Source: Polynucleobacter sp. VK25 (GTDB lineage Bacteria > Pseudomonadota > Gammaproteobacteria > Burkholderiales > Burkholderiaceae). Taken from it: a stretch of DNA of 64,000 bases. How positions within the stretch are numbered: position 1 is the first letter of the stretch; each line of letters opens with the position of its first letter. Below the pieces are notes generated by a model that was given only the letters and a program-made list of their open reading frames with translations, made no database searches and was not told the origin of the DNA. Positions 18,327 to 28,010 of the stretch are shown piece by piece. The stretch covers positions 816,144-880,143 of the forward strand of contig NZ_CP061288.1 in the NCBI RefSeq assembly GCF_018687355.1, written 5' to 3'. Both the position numbers and the translations under genes were made by a program.

Positions 18327-18362
18327 GAAACACCAAGTGAAATACCAGGTGAAACACCGGGC
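18327..18362. repeat. Three tandem 12-base imperfect repeats after suhB
   Basis: Directly after the suhB stop codon come GAAACACCAAGT, GAAATACCAGGT and GAAACACCGGGC, three head-to-tail copies differing at only a few positions. A six-base inverted repeat (ACCTGT-TTAGG-ACAGGT) follows where lpxH ends. The short tract may have arisen by slippage; it could also act as a weak terminator region. It encodes nothing recognised. Confidence 0.6.
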
Positions 18363-18382
18363 CTGAGAATCTACCGACCTGT

Positions 18383-19165
18383 TTAGGACAGGTTCAGGTC
18401 GAGATAGCGGGCCCCAGCGCTATCAATGAGTAAAGCGCTTGCCCTAGGGCGACCGCTCTCTGGGTGATCTAGATCCCAGTCAGACAAGACCCAGCGTTGC
18501 CAATTCTGATTGCCCAAAGTTTCTTCATGATGCTTAGGCATATGAGTGTGGCCATGAATTAATCTGTCTCCAGATTGATCTTTCAATACAGCAGCACAAG
18601 CCTCTCTTGTCACATCCATTTTGCGTTGCTGTGATGCAGAACGTTGTTGTGATTGGTATTGGCTATGGCTATTCGTTCTGAGATGTTGGGCAACACCCTT
18701 ACGCCAATTGAGCGGCAGAGTTAAGAAGATTTTTTGAATCCAGGGTTTTCTAACCCAGCTGCGAAATATTTGGTAACCAAGGTCTGCAGTGCATAAAGCA
18801 TCACCATGGGCGAGTACCCATTTTTGTGAAGCAATCTCAACAGTGCTTGGGTCTGACATGAGAGTCATGCCCGTTTTTTTAATAAAGTGTTTACCGATTA
18901 AAAAATCCCGATTGCCATACAAGTAGTACGTTTTTACTTTGGCAGAAAGATTGGCGATGGCGCGCTGTACCTCTTGTTGGAAGGGGGAAGATGCTGCTGC
19001 ATCATCACCCACCCAGTATTCAAATAAGTCACCCAGAATAAATACAGCCTCAACTTTTGGCGCTTCCTTTTCACAGAAGTCAAAAAAGCGTTGCGCCGTC
19101 AAGGGCATTGACGGCGTAAGGTGTAAGTCTGATATGAGCAGCGCGCTCGCGAATTGCGGAATCAT
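18383..19165 (-). CDS. lpxH: UDP-2,3-diacylglucosamine diphosphatase
   Basis: A 260-residue calcineurin-like metallophosphoesterase of lipid A synthesis, which releases UMP to give lipid X on the inner face of the cytoplasmic membrane. The metal motifs are ISDLHL (Asp13, His15), [23 protein letters not shown], the LAHGDALC segment and the C-terminal HGHTHMP. The start codon overlaps the ppiB stop by four bases on the minus strand, so the two are coupled. No other lipid A gene is beside it. Confidence 0.93.
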   Translation of the reverse strand: MIPQFASALLISDLHLTPSMPLTAQRFFDFCEKEAPKVEAVFILGDLFEYWVGDDAAASSPFQQEVQRAIANLSAKVKTYYLYGNRDFLIGKHFIKKTGMTLMSDPSTVEIASQKWVLAHGDALCTADLGYQIFRSWVRKPWIQKIFLTLPLNWRKGVAQHLRTNSHSQYQSQQRSASQQRKMDVTREACAAVLKDQSGDRLIHGHTHMPKHHEETLGNQNWQRWVLSDWDLDHPESGRPRASALLIDSAGARYLDLNLS

Positions 19166-19665
19166 TCCTCGAGAACAGTAGCCTTCTCAATGACAACGTC
19201 TTCAGCAGGAACGTCTTGATGAAAACCAGCGCTACCAGTTTTTACCTTGCGAATGGTGTCAACCACATCCATTCCATCCGTTACCTTGCCAAACACCGCA
19301 TAGCCCCAGCCTTGCGCATTTGGAGCGGTGTGGTTAAGGAAATCGTTGTCATTCACGTTGATGAAGAATTGAGCAGTTGCGGAGTGTGGCTCACTAGTGC
19401 GTGCCATCGCTACCGTGTAACGATCATTTTTGAGGCCGTTGTTGGCTTCGTTTTCAATTTCAGCGCCTGTCGGCTTTTGCTTCATCCCGGCAGTCATGCC
19501 GCCACCTTGGACCATGAAGTTGTTAATCACACGATGAAAGATCGTGCCATCGTAATGGCCACTTTTTACATACTGTAAGAAGTTGGCAACGCTTTTAGGT
19601 GCCTTTGCCGCATCAAGAGTGAGAGTGATATCACCCTTATTGGTTTTTAGGAGTACTTTCGCCAT
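19162..19665 (-). CDS. ppiB: Cyclophilin-type peptidyl-prolyl isomerase B
   Basis: A 167-residue cytoplasmic cyclophilin. The family core is clear: [14 protein letters not shown] near 44-57, with the catalytic Arg, then [18 protein letters not shown] and [16 protein letters not shown]. There is no signal peptide. The gene starts inside the 3' end of the TPR lipoprotein gene (29-base overlap in another frame) and overlaps lpxH by four bases, so the three genes form one transcript in the order TPR lipoprotein, ppiB, lpxH. Confidence 0.95.
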   Translation of the reverse strand: MAKVLLKTNKGDITLTLDAAKAPKSVANFLQYVKSGHYDGTIFHRVINNFMVQGGGMTAGMKQKPTGAEIENEANNGLKNDRYTVAMARTSEPHSATAQFFINVNDNDFLNHTAPNAQGWGYAVFGKVTDGMDVVDTIRKVKTGSAGFHQDVPAEDVVIEKATVLEE

Positions 19666-20563
19666 TATTCGGTCTACTTTCTGGAGGGTTAGTGGATGGG
19701 TTATTACCTGGCAGAGAACCCGAGGTATTTGAGGGTGGATTCACTGCACGATTAACTGGGGATTTTGCTGGAGGTTTCAATATATCCAAGAGTGCCTTAG
19801 CGCGATTGGTGTACTGACGTTGATTCAGTAAGGCATTCTTGCCAGCATCCTCATAGGCTTGGGCACCAAGACGAATATAGATCTCACCTAAGTTGGCAGA
19901 GGCAATGGCATAGCTAGGACGTAGTTTTAATGCAAGCTCTAAATAATCTCGCGCTTCAATCCATTGACCTTGGTTCGCAGCAATCGCTGCAAGGTTGTTG
20001 TAAGGCTCGGGTAGTTCTGGAAACTGCTGTGTAATTTCAATCAAGGTCTTTTTGGCTTGATCGAACTGGCGCATCTCAATTTGTAACCGTGCTTTTACAA
20101 AACGTAGTTGCACGTTGCGCGGAGTCTTTTTGAGATCTACGTTAATTTGCGTTACTGCATCTTGATACTTACGAGCCTTGATCAGCTTTTCAACATCGGA
20201 CGGCACGGCATTCTTGGTAATCGGGTCTGGCTCAATGATCAAGAATGACAAAAATGGCACGCCAACGGTTTCGGATAACTCTGGGTTTAATGGGTCATAA
20301 CCCATGTCCGCGGAAAGTCTAGGGGGATCAGTTGGGCTGTATCCGCCAAGATAAGGCTGCGGGGTAGCTTGGCCGGATTTCATTTCCTGGGTATTGAATG
20401 CTGCAATTTCAGCATCAGCACGCTGCTGGGCAGGGGTGCTGCAACCTGATAAGAGTGCCAGGGCTGCCAAAGCAGCAAAAGCTGGGGCAAAGACCTTATT
20501 GAGGGCAGGACGTGGCGCTGGGGCGTTGTGGGGCATAGGGGCAGGGGTGTGAAACGGGCTCAT
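19637..20563 (-). CDS. TPR-repeat lipoprotein
   Basis: A 308-residue protein with a long N-region, a hydrophobic stretch ([13 protein letters not shown]) and a lipobox Cys at about residue 41. Residues 130-250 contain tetratricopeptide-like helices, such as [19 protein letters not shown] and [18 protein letters not shown]. The last 45 residues are a Pro/Asn/Ser-rich tail ([19 protein letters not shown]), part of which overlaps ppiB. TPR lipoproteins of this kind usually scaffold envelope proteins. An alternative start at ATG 20536 would remove nine residues. Partner and function are unknown. Confidence 0.8.
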   Translation of the reverse strand: MSPFHTPAPMPHNAPAPRPALNKVFAPAFAALAALALLSGCSTPAQQRADAEIAAFNTQEMKSGQATPQPYLGGYSPTDPPRLSADMGYDPLNPELSETVGVPFLSFLIIEPDPITKNAVPSDVEKLIKARKYQDAVTQINVDLKKTPRNVQLRFVKARLQIEMRQFDQAKKTLIEITQQFPELPEPYNNLAAIAANQGQWIEARDYLELALKLRPSYAIASANLGEIYIRLGAQAYEDAGKNALLNQRQYTNRAKALLDILKPPAKSPVNRAVNPPSNTSGSLPGNNPSTNPPESRPNNGESTPKNQ

Positions 20564-20623
20564 TCGATATACTCAGCGCTCAGTCTAACAAATTGGCGCT
20601 ACTTGCCTCTCCTTTATAGCCCT

Positions 20624-22045
20624 ATGCTGCAAATCTATAACACCCTAAGCCGTTCAAAACAGGTCTTTAAGCCCATAGTGCCGGGCAAGGTCAAGATGTA
20701 TGTCTGCGGCATGACGGTTTATGACTTTTGCCATATTGGCCATGCCAGGGTCATGATTGTCTTTGATATGGTGGTTCGCTGGCTTCGGGCTAGTGGCTAT
20801 GAAGTTCAGTATGTACGTAATATCACCGATATTGATGACAAGATCATCAACCGCGCCATTGAAAATGGCGAACCTATTTCTGCATTAACCAATCGCTTTA
20901 TTGATGCTATGCATGCCGACTCGGATGAGTTGGGTTTAATGCATCCCGACCAAGAGCCGCGCGCTACTGATTACATCACTCAAATGCAAGGCATGATCGG
21001 CAAACTCATTGAAAACGAATTAGCCTACCAAGCCAATGATGGCGATGTAAATTTTGCGGTGCGTTTACTGCCGCGCTACGGTCAGCTATCTGGCAAGTCG
21101 CTAGATGAGCTCAATGCCGGTGAGCGCGTTGCAGTGGGTGACGGTAAGCGTGATCCATTGGATTTTGTTTTATGGAAAAGCGCTAAAGCAGAAGAGCCTG
21201 CTGACACGCGCTGGAAATCTCCATGGGGCGAAGGCCGTCCTGGTTGGCATATTGAATGTTCTGCCATGTCCTGTGACTTATTGGGCGAGCACTTTGATAT
21301 TCATGGTGGTGGCGCTGATTTGCAGTTTCCGCATCACGAAAATGAAATTGCTCAAAGCGAAGGTGCCTTGTATGGCAAGGATCGCAAAGAGGATGATGCT
21401 CCCTTTGTAAATTACTGGATGCATAACGGCCACATCCGCGTAAATGAAGAAAAGATGTCTAAGTCACTAGGTAACTTCTTCTTAATTCGAGATGTACTCA
21501 AAAGCTTTGATCCAGAAGTGCTGCGCTTCTTCATGTTGAAGGCGCATTACCGTAGCCCGATTAATTACAGCGATGCGCAGTTAGAAGAGGCTCGTTCAGG
21601 ATTGGCACGTCTCTATACCGCTTTAGCTCAAGCTCCAAAAGCCCAGGCAATCAAGTTAGATCCCAATAATCCATGGGCCAAACGCTTTGCTGATTCAATG
21701 AATGATGACTTCAATACGCCTGAGGCAATTGCGGTCTTGTTTGATTTGGCGAGTGAAGTGAATCGTGCCAATGGAGAGGAAAAGCAATTACTGGCTAACA
21801 CGCTGAAAGCTCTAGGTGCGGCATTGAATTTCTTGCAGCGTGATCCAACCGCATTTTTGCAAGCGGGCTCTAAGGATCAAGAGGGCTTAAGCCCAGAACA
21901 AATTGAAGTACAAATTACTGCACGTGTTGCCGCTAAGCAAGCTAAAGACTTCGCTAAGGCAGACTTGATTCGTAAAACATTGCTGGAGCAAGGAATTGTT
22001 CTAGAAGATAAACCCGGCGGCTTAACAGAATGGCGTAGGGCTTAA
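20624..22045 (+). CDS. cysS: Cysteine-tRNA ligase
   Basis: A 473-residue class-I synthetase. The zinc cysteine is in [11 protein letters not shown] (Cys28), the HIGH motif is CHIGHAR (37-40), further zinc ligands lie in [10 protein letters not shown] and [10 protein letters not shown], and the KMSKS motif is [10 protein letters not shown] (277-281). The frame stays open upstream to 20528, but family proteins begin just before YNTLSRSK, which matches ATG 20624. The stop overlaps the next start by one base (TAATG). Confidence 0.96.
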   Translation: MLQIYNTLSRSKQVFKPIVPGKVKMYVCGMTVYDFCHIGHARVMIVFDMVVRWLRASGYEVQYVRNITDIDDKIINRAIENGEPISALTNRFIDAMHADSDELGLMHPDQEPRATDYITQMQGMIGKLIENELAYQANDGDVNFAVRLLPRYGQLSGKSLDELNAGERVAVGDGKRDPLDFVLWKSAKAEEPADTRWKSPWGEGRPGWHIECSAMSCDLLGEHFDIHGGGADLQFPHHENEIAQSEGALYGKDRKEDDAPFVNYWMHNGHIRVNEEKMSKSLGNFFLIRDVLKSFDPEVLRFFMLKAHYRSPINYSDAQLEEARSGLARLYTALAQAPKAQAIKLDPNNPWAKRFADSMNDDFNTPEAIAVLFDLASEVNRANGEEKQLLANTLKALGAALNFLQRDPTAFLQAGSKDQEGLSPEQIEVQITARVAAKQAKDFAKADLIRKTLLEQGIVLEDKPGGLTEWRRA

Positions 22046-22707
22046 TGACTGTAGTAAAAGAAAATACAGAATCCATCTTGCAAGCAATTGCTCCAGATTA
22101 TTGGGAGCAGGCTTGCAAGGAGTTAATGAAGCAAGATCGTATTTTAAAAAAACTGATTCCTAAGATTGGATCCGGATTTTTAGTGACACGCGGTGATTCA
22201 TTTAATACTTTGGCAAGATCGATTGTTGGGCAACAAATTTCAGTTGCAGCAGCTCAAACAGTTTGGAATAGGGTGCTTGCTGCAAGCAAGAAGAAGGTCA
22301 CCCCTAAAAATATCCTAGCGCTCTCCGTAGAAGAATTGCGTGCCGCTGGATTATCTGCGCGCAAGGTCGAATACATCCGAGATTTAGCCGATCACTTTGA
22401 TTCTGGGCGGCTACATGCCAATCAGTGGAAAGATATGGACGACGAGAGTGTCATTAAGGAATTAAGCGCCATTCGGGGAATTGGCCGCTGGACTGCCGAA
22501 ATGTTCCTCATTTTCAATATGGTTCGCCCCAATATCTTGCCTTTGGACGATGTCGGCCTCATTAAGGCCATTTCCCTCAATTACTTCAGTGGTGAGCCTG
22601 TGAGCCGCCATGAAGCTAGGGAGGTGGCTGCTAATTGGGCCCCGTGGCGCACGGTTGCCACCTGGTATATGTGGAGAAGTATCGACCCGACCCCAGTTGA
22701 ATATTAA
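22045..22707 (+). CDS. DNA-3-methyladenine glycosylase (AlkA/HhH-GPD family)
   Basis: A 220-residue base-excision glycosylase. The helix-hairpin-helix is LSAIRGIGRWTAEMFLIF near 145-162, and LPLDDVGL supplies the catalytic aspartate. LARSIVGQQISVAAAQTVW is the family N-terminal motif. It lacks the extra N-terminal domain of E. coli AlkA, like the short glycosylases of many bacteria. These remove alkylated purines such as 3-methyladenine. It is coupled to cysS by a one-base overlap and precedes accA by nine bases. Confidence 0.9.
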   Translation: MTVVKENTESILQAIAPDYWEQACKELMKQDRILKKLIPKIGSGFLVTRGDSFNTLARSIVGQQISVAAAQTVWNRVLAASKKKVTPKNILALSVEELRAAGLSARKVEYIRDLADHFDSGRLHANQWKDMDDESVIKELSAIRGIGRWTAEMFLIFNMVRPNILPLDDVGLIKAISLNYFSGEPVSRHEAREVAANWAPWRTVATWYMWRSIDPTPVEY

Positions 22708-22716
22708 AATCAGACT

Positions 22717-23688
22717 ATGAAAACGACTTTCCTGGATTTTGAGCAGCAAATCGCCGAATTAGAGTCAAAGATTGAAGAGCTGCGTTTTGTGCAAGACGAG
22801 TCATCGGTAGACATCTCCGATGAGATCAAAACGCTTGCTGAAAAAAGTCAGCAGCTCACCAAAGACGTTTACGCCAATCTCACTCCTTGGCAAGTTTCTC
22901 AAGTAGCACGTCATCCGCAGCGTCCTTATACGCTGGATTACGTAGGCTCCTTGTTTACTGATTTTCATGAGTTGCACGGCGATCGTACTTTTGCAGATGA
23001 TCAATCGATCATTGGTGGTTTAGCCCGTTTTGAAAATCAACCTTGCATGGTGATCGGTCATCAAAAAGGGCGTGACACCAAAGAGCGCGCTCTGCGAAAC
23101 TTCGGCATGAGTCGTCCTGAGGGTTATCGCAAAGCAATGCGCTTAATGCGTCTTGCAGAAAAATTTGGTATTCCAGTATTTACTTTTGTTGATACCCCAG
23201 GCGCATTTCCTGGCATTGATGCAGAAGAGCGCAATCAATCCGAAGCGATTGGTCGTAACCTGTATGTTCAAGCCGAACTCGAAGTGCCTATCATTGCCAC
23301 CATCATTGGTGAGGGTGGTTCGGGTGGTGCTTTAGCGATTGCGATGGGTGATGTGGTCTTAATGTTGCAAAACTCTACCTACTCAGTGATCTCTCCTGAA
23401 GGTTGCGCTTCCATCCTCTGGAAGACGGCTGATAAGGCTCCAGAGGCTGCCGAGCAGTTAGGTTTAACGGCGCAGCGCCTGAAGACTTTAGGTCTGATCG
23501 ATAAGATTGTTGCTGAGCCTATTGGCGGAGCGCATCGTGATTACGACAATATGATGAGCAATATGCGTAAAGCACTTGCTGAATCTTTAAAAACCTTTGA
23601 TGGCATGAAAGTAGATGCGCTACTTGAGCGTCGTCATGAGCGTTTGATGAGCTATGGCAAGTTCAAGGAAATCACAGCAAAGTCCTAA
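22717..23688 (+). CDS. accA: Acetyl-CoA carboxylase carboxyltransferase subunit alpha
   Basis: A 323-residue AccA, which with AccD transfers CO2 from carboxybiotin to acetyl-CoA in the first step of fatty acid synthesis. Visible motifs include [19 protein letters not shown] at the N-terminus, [45 protein letters not shown], the oxyanion-type [12 protein letters not shown] and [13 protein letters not shown]. Length and sequence are standard. Its 3' end overlaps tilS by 35 bases. Confidence 0.97.
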   Translation: MKTTFLDFEQQIAELESKIEELRFVQDESSVDISDEIKTLAEKSQQLTKDVYANLTPWQVSQVARHPQRPYTLDYVGSLFTDFHELHGDRTFADDQSIIGGLARFENQPCMVIGHQKGRDTKERALRNFGMSRPEGYRKAMRLMRLAEKFGIPVFTFVDTPGAFPGIDAEERNQSEAIGRNLYVQAELEVPIIATIIGEGGSGGALAIAMGDVVLMLQNSTYSVISPEGCASILWKTADKAPEAAEQLGLTAQRLKTLGLIDKIVAEPIGGAHRDYDNMMSNMRKALAESLKTFDGMKVDALLERRHERLMSYGKFKEITAKS

Positions 23689-24952
23689 GTCAGGAAAACG
23701 AATTGCGGTTGCCTTAAGTGGCGGCCTCGATTCGGTTGTATTGCTCGACACGGTTTGTAAAGCGCAAGCTAAAAACCAAAATCAAATCTATGCCTTTCAT
23801 ATTCATCATGGCTTACAAAAGCCAGCAGATGATTGGCTAATCTTTTGTGAGAAGCTCGCAAAGCAATACAAGATCCATTTTGATTTCCGCCTCCTACATT
23901 TAGACAGCGCGAATGAGCAGGGCAATATCGAAGCAAGAGCAAGAGCAGGGCGTTACGAAGCGCTCGCTGATCTTTGCGAAGAATATGGCATCGAAGATTT
24001 GCTCTTGGCACATCACCAAAACGATCAAGCTGAAACGGTTCTGCTACAACTGCTCAGAGGCTCCGGGGTCGCCGGCCTATCAGGCATGCCCGCAAGCAGA
24101 GCAATTGCAAGCAACCCCAGCATTACTCTATGGCGACCACTCTTAAATCAAAGCAGGCAAGAGCTTGAGGCTTATGCCAAAGAACATAAGCTCAAATGGA
24201 TTGAAGATCCAAGCAATCAAAATACAAAATATCGTCGTAATGCTATTCGCAAGAAAATTATTCCTGCCCTTGAAAGTATTCAACCCGAAGCATTAGCGAA
24301 TATGGCACGCAGTGCTGAGTTACTTGGTGAAGCGCAAACGCTACTCAATCGTTTAGCGCAGCAAGACGGCAAAAATATTCTCAATCAAGATCAATTGAAA
24401 GTATTGCCACTTCTAGCTTTAGCTAAAGATGATTTGCCTGCAGCAAACAATGTCTTGCGTTACTGGTTGCAAACTCAGCAGTTGGCAATGCCATCGCAAG
24501 AGCGCCTCCAAGCTTGGTGGCGTGATCTGGCGAAAGTTAAAGCAGATGCCAAACTCGAGTGGCTGCATGACGAGAGCAAGATCTATCTCTGGCGTGGAGC
24601 CCTCCAGGTTGCAGGAGGCGAAGAAGGTCAATGGGTGCTCAAATCATTGTCGGCCAATTCCAAGCAATTAGGTCTTCCTGCAGATTGGGTAAAAGCAGCC
24701 CAAGAGAATAACCAAATCACGCTGAGAGAGCGCCTGGGCTCCGAGAAGATCCAGATTAAGCCCAAGACACCCCGTAAAACCCTCAAAAACCTGTTTCAGG
24801 AGGCTGATATCCCTCCTTGGGAGCGTCAGGCACCCTTGCTCTACATCAATGATGAATTGATTGCTGTGGCGGGTATTGGGCTGAGTTATCCGCGCCTGAC
24901 CTCCACCGGTAGGCGAGTACTCCCGGAATGGGTGCAAAACCCTGTAAAATAA
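23654..24952 (+). CDS. tilS: tRNA(Ile)-lysidine synthase
   Basis: A 432-residue N-type ATP pyrophosphatase that converts C34 of tRNA-Ile(CAU) to lysidine. The P-loop is [14 protein letters not shown] (SGGLDS at 22-27). [16 protein letters not shown] and [20 protein letters not shown] are the family motifs. A middle domain and a C-terminal TilS domain ([11 protein letters not shown] through [17 protein letters not shown]) are present. The start at ATG 23654 lies within accA; no later Met precedes the P-loop, so the 35-base overlap seems real. Confidence 0.94.
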   Translation: MASSRKSQQSPKSGKRIAVALSGGLDSVVLLDTVCKAQAKNQNQIYAFHIHHGLQKPADDWLIFCEKLAKQYKIHFDFRLLHLDSANEQGNIEARARAGRYEALADLCEEYGIEDLLLAHHQNDQAETVLLQLLRGSGVAGLSGMPASRAIASNPSITLWRPLLNQSRQELEAYAKEHKLKWIEDPSNQNTKYRRNAIRKKIIPALESIQPEALANMARSAELLGEAQTLLNRLAQQDGKNILNQDQLKVLPLLALAKDDLPAANNVLRYWLQTQQLAMPSQERLQAWWRDLAKVKADAKLEWLHDESKIYLWRGALQVAGGEEGQWVLKSLSANSKQLGLPADWVKAAQENNQITLRERLGSEKIQIKPKTPRKTLKNLFQEADIPPWERQAPLLYINDELIAVAGIGLSYPRLTSTGRRVLPEWVQNPVK

Positions 24953-25012
24953 GCCCTTTTTAGACCCTCAAGGATTCATTTCCTTGTTACTGATAGTTAA
25001 ATAGACGGCTTT

Positions 25013-26263
25013 ATGGCTCTTATCGTTCATAAATATGGTGGCACCTCAATGGGCTCAACAGAGCGCATTGCGAATGTTGCCAAACGCGTTGCTAAATGGA
25101 TGCGTGCAGGCCACCAAGTGGTGGTTGTGCCTTCAGCCATGTCAGGCGAAACCAATCGCTTGTTAGGCCTCGCAAAAGAAATCAATCCTGATGCAAATCC
25201 ACGCGAGTTAGATCAAATCGCTTCTACAGGTGAGCAAGTTAGTTCGGGCCTGTTAGCACTGGCACTCATGCGTGAAGGTATTGATGCAGTGAGCTACGCT
25301 GGTTGGCAAGTAACCGTGCATACCGATTCTGCATTTACCAAGGCGCGCATTAAGAGTATTGAAGGCGACAAGATTCTCAAAGATCTCAATGCGGGTCGTG
25401 CTGTAGTGGTAACTGGTTTCCAAGGCGTTGATCCTAATGGCAACATCACTACATTGGGTCGTGGTGGTTCTGATACGTCAGCAGTGGCGATGGCTGCAGC
25501 TCTCAAAGCAGATGAGTGCTTAATCTATACAGACGTTGATGGTGTTTACACAACAGACCCACGCGTTTGTGAAGATGCGCGTCGCCTAGACAAGATTACT
25601 TTTGAAGAGATGCTAGAAATGGCAAGCTTAGGTTCAAAGGTATTGCAGATTCGTTCTGTTGAGTTTGCAGGTAAGTACAAAGTTAAAACCCGGGTTCTGT
25701 CTTCTTTGACAGACCCATTGATGCCTTTAGACGTCGAGATGAAGTCGGGCACCTTGATTACATTTGAAGAGGACAGCACTATGGAAGCCGCAGTTATTTC
25801 CGGCATCGCCTTTGCGCGTGATGAAGCGAAGATTACCGTTCTTGGAGTTCCTGATCGTCCAGGTATCGCCTATCAAATTCTTGGCCCGATTGCAGATGCC
25901 AATATTGATGTGGACATCATCATCCAGAACCAATCTGTAGAAGGTAAGACAGACTTCACATTTACAGTGCCACGTGCTGACTACCAAAAAGCATTAGACA
26001 TTCTGAAGAACACAGTGCAGGCGCACATCGAAGCTAAAGAAATCTCTGGTGATCCAAAGGTATCTAAAGTTTCAGTAGTGGGTGTTGGTATGCGTTCTCA
26101 CGTTGGCATTGCTAGCAAGATGTTCCGCACCTTGTCAGAAGAGGGCATCAATATCCTGATGATCTCTACTAGCGAAATCAAGATCTCAGTAGTGATTGAT
26201 GAGAAGTACATGGAATTGGCTGTACGTGCCTTGCACAAGGCATTTGAGCTGGACCAGAAGTAA
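25013..26263 (+). CDS. lysC: Aspartate kinase
   Basis: A 416-residue monofunctional aspartokinase, the entry enzyme of the lysine, threonine and methionine branch. The kinase opens with VHKYGGTSMG (Lys7) and includes STGEQVSSGLLALAL and TLGRGGSDTSAVAMAAAL. Two ACT domains follow: one from about 265 (ITVLGVPDRPGIAYQILG) and a second ending ISTSEIKISVVIDEKYMELA, typical of lysine/threonine feedback control. No lysine-riboswitch-like fold is apparent in the 60 bases upstream. tRNA-Ser lies downstream. Confidence 0.96.
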   Translation: MALIVHKYGGTSMGSTERIANVAKRVAKWMRAGHQVVVVPSAMSGETNRLLGLAKEINPDANPRELDQIASTGEQVSSGLLALALMREGIDAVSYAGWQVTVHTDSAFTKARIKSIEGDKILKDLNAGRAVVVTGFQGVDPNGNITTLGRGGSDTSAVAMAAALKADECLIYTDVDGVYTTDPRVCEDARRLDKITFEEMLEMASLGSKVLQIRSVEFAGKYKVKTRVLSSLTDPLMPLDVEMKSGTLITFEEDSTMEAAVISGIAFARDEAKITVLGVPDRPGIAYQILGPIADANIDVDIIIQNQSVEGKTDFTFTVPRADYQKALDILKNTVQAHIEAKEISGDPKVSKVSVVGVGMRSHVGIASKMFRTLSEEGINILMISTSEIKISVVIDEKYMELAVRALHKAFELDQK

Positions 26264-26335
26264 GCAAAAAGCGTAATAAACCCCTCAGAAGCGGTTATCC
26301 GTTAAACTGTGGGGCGTTGTAATAGTAAGAAGTAC

Positions 26336-26430
26336 GGAGACGTGGCCGAGCTGGTCGAAGGCACTCCCCTGCTAAGGGAGCATCGGGGCTAAAACTCTGA
26401 TCGGAGGTTCGAATCCTCTCGTCTCCGCCA
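26336..26430 (+). tRNA. tRNA-Ser (GCT anticodon)
   Basis: A 95-base class-II tRNA with a long variable arm. The acceptor stem GGAGACG pairs with CGTCTCC, and CCA is encoded at 26428-26430. The anticodon stem CTCCC/GGGAG closes the loop CTGCTAA, giving GCT, which reads AGC/AGU codons. The variable arm runs through CATCGGGGCTAAAACTCTGATC, and the T loop is TTCGAAT. A terminator follows. Confidence 0.96.
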
Positions 26431-26445
26431 GTACTTATATAAATC

Positions 26446-26468
26446 AAGGGCTTATAGCCCTTTTTTTA
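26446..26468 (+). terminator. Terminator after tRNA-Ser
   Basis: A seven-base stem, AAGGGCT (26446-26452) and AGCCCTT (26456-26462), with the loop TAT and a run of seven T residues starting at 26461. Confidence 0.85.
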
Positions 26469-26584
26469 TTTCTGTAGCATCCAATCTACCAATAATTTCA
26501 ATGTATCTAGGGTTTCCCTTTTTATTATTTTTAGAAACTCGTTCCAATTCCTATATCCTTTCGAATAACAAAAATGGAATGTAA

Positions 26585-27250
26585 ATGAGTCGAATCAGTC
26601 TTTACCTAGTAACTTTAATGAGTGTTTTATTGGTAGGTTGTGCATCAATAACTGGCTCAAGAAATCAACCAATTTCAGTCACGACAACTCACGAAGGAAA
26701 GCCTGTTACAGGTGCTTATTGCACTCTAGTAAACGACAAAGGAACTTGGTACGTGAATACGCCTGGCTCAGTTACCATATTAAAAGCTTATGGTGATATG
26801 TCCGCTACTTGCAAGAAGGAGGAGACGCATGTTGGTGTTGCCACTTTTCAATCAGCAAACGAAGGCTCAGTTTGGGGAAATGTGCTAGCTGGCGGTCTGA
26901 TAGGCTATGCCGTAGATGCAAGTAGTGGCGCAGGATTTTCGTATCCACCCACGCTAAATATTGAGCTAATTAAAGGAAATGTTATTCCAGCAGTTCCTAC
27001 CGGTCCTCAGGCTAATATGGCTTCATCACAAGCTGCGCCAGGCGTCATAACTGAAACCCAATCTAGCGGCACTACAACTACGCCCGGCCCTGCCAGAGCC
27101 TCAATTACGCCAGGCAATCAAGTCAAGCAAAGTAATGACATACCAAACCCAGCAAAAAGACTGGATGATTTAAATATTATGTTGAAGAAGGGTTTAATTA
27201 CACCAGACGAGTACAACGCAAAAAAAGCGGAAATACTTCGAACCTTGTAA
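26585..27250 (+). CDS. Lipoprotein with C-terminal SHOCT motif
   Basis: A 221-residue putative lipoprotein. The signal ends in the lipobox LVGC (Cys19). Residues 25-125 (GSRNQPISVTTTHEGKPVTG through NVLAGGLIGYAVDASSGAG) form a domain seen in small lipoproteins of unknown role, with a glycine-rich stretch that may insert in a membrane. A Ser/Thr/Pro linker leads to a SHOCT-like end at about 192-221 (RLDDLNIMLKKGLITPDEY). SHOCT motifs occur at the ends of many membrane proteins and may mediate oligomerisation. It stands alone after tRNA-Ser and between two copies of a tRNA 3'-end-like sequence. Confidence 0.75.
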   Translation: MSRISLYLVTLMSVLLVGCASITGSRNQPISVTTTHEGKPVTGAYCTLVNDKGTWYVNTPGSVTILKAYGDMSATCKKEETHVGVATFQSANEGSVWGNVLAGGLIGYAVDASSGAGFSYPPTLNIELIKGNVIPAVPTGPQANMASSQAAPGVITETQSSGTTTTPGPARASITPGNQVKQSNDIPNPAKRLDDLNIMLKKGLITPDEYNAKKAEILRTL

Positions 27251-27320
27251 TTAACCTATATTCGGAGTGATTTTTCCTCAAACGACTGCTTTGGGTCTTT
27301 AGCGATATTTGCTGAGGTAG

Positions 27321-27370
27321 CGTCCGCCAAGTACTTAAAAATAAAGGGGCTCATGGCCCCTTTATTTATT
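27321..27370 (+). repeat. Imperfect copy of the tRNA-Ser 3' end and its terminator
   Basis: CGTCCGCCAAGTACTTA at 27321-27337 resembles the tRNA-Ser end and flank CGTCTCCGCCAGTACTTA (26420-26437), with small insertions and deletions. The match goes on into a hairpin/T-tract in the same place. The rest of the tRNA is not repeated. This layout resembles a decayed attachment-site duplication at a tRNA gene, or a remnant of a lost tRNA copy. Confidence 0.45.
27341..27370. terminator. Bidirectional terminator between two lipoprotein genes
   Basis: A ten-base perfect stem, ATAAAGGGGC (27341-27350) and GCCCCTTTAT (27356-27365), with the loop TCATG. It lies between converging genes and can act on both. 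Confidence 0.85.
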
Positions 27371-27388
27371 CCTAATGTCTAATGACTA

Positions 27389-27937
27389 TCAGTTAAATCC
27401 ATTCACAGCCTGCATATAGCCTTGAATATATTGTGGCGGCACAAAGAGTTCAGTCTTGATCCCAGACTTGGAAGATACAGTCAGGATAAAACCTTTCTTC
27501 ATCTTGTCTTTGAGGAAGGCTTCAGGCAATTGAATAGAAACCACTTCTCTAAAGATGCAACCTCTATCGCCACAAGCACCAGCTTCTCTACCAACTACCT
27601 TAAAGGTCGTGGCAGGCGTGTTTTCTAGGATTGCTGAATCGTAGTAACGCCATTGTGAAAAATAAGTCAATTGTGCGTTGAGCTCATAAGTCTTTGCACC
27701 TTGCTTTGGTTGTTCAGCTCTGAGGCTAAACATCTCATAAGTATTGGCTTCATCCATCGTATTGATAGGAGGGCCTTGATAGGTTTTTCCACCAGTTACT
27801 GCATTAGGCGTAATGATGGTCGAGTGATAGACATCATTAATTTCCCAGCCACTAATCTTTTTATCATTTTGATTGCAGGCAGCAAGGCCGGTGCTAATAG
27901 CGAGTAATAAGACGATTCGGTAGATGATGCGATCCAT
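27389..27937 (-). CDS. Putative lipoprotein of unknown function
   Basis: A 182-residue protein with a lipoprotein signal (IVLLLAISTGLAAC, Cys21). The mature part is beta-rich, with conserved-looking aromatic segments (YELNAQLTYFSQWRYYDSA) and a Cys pair in GACGDRGCIFRE that could form a disulfide. I recognise no domain. It converges on the preceding lipoprotein gene with a shared terminator and lies 74 bases downstream of the SDR gene on the same strand, so it could be at the tail of that operon or separate. Confidence 0.65.
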   Translation of the reverse strand: MDRIIYRIVLLLAISTGLAACNQNDKKISGWEINDVYHSTIITPNAVTGGKTYQGPPINTMDEANTYEMFSLRAEQPKQGAKTYELNAQLTYFSQWRYYDSAILENTPATTFKVVGREAGACGDRGCIFREVVSIQLPEAFLKDKMKKGFILTVSSKSGIKTELFVPPQYIQGYMQAVNGFN

Positions 27938-28010
27938 AAAAAGCTCCTAAGTAATCACCAAATCATACTATCCCTTGGTTTGGAGCTTGATTTCTGGGAT
28001 TTAGACGTAT

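Noticed and set aside
24953..25012. Possible lysine riboswitch before lysC
   Set aside because: The gap is only 60 bases, far too short for that riboswitch, and no fold stands out.
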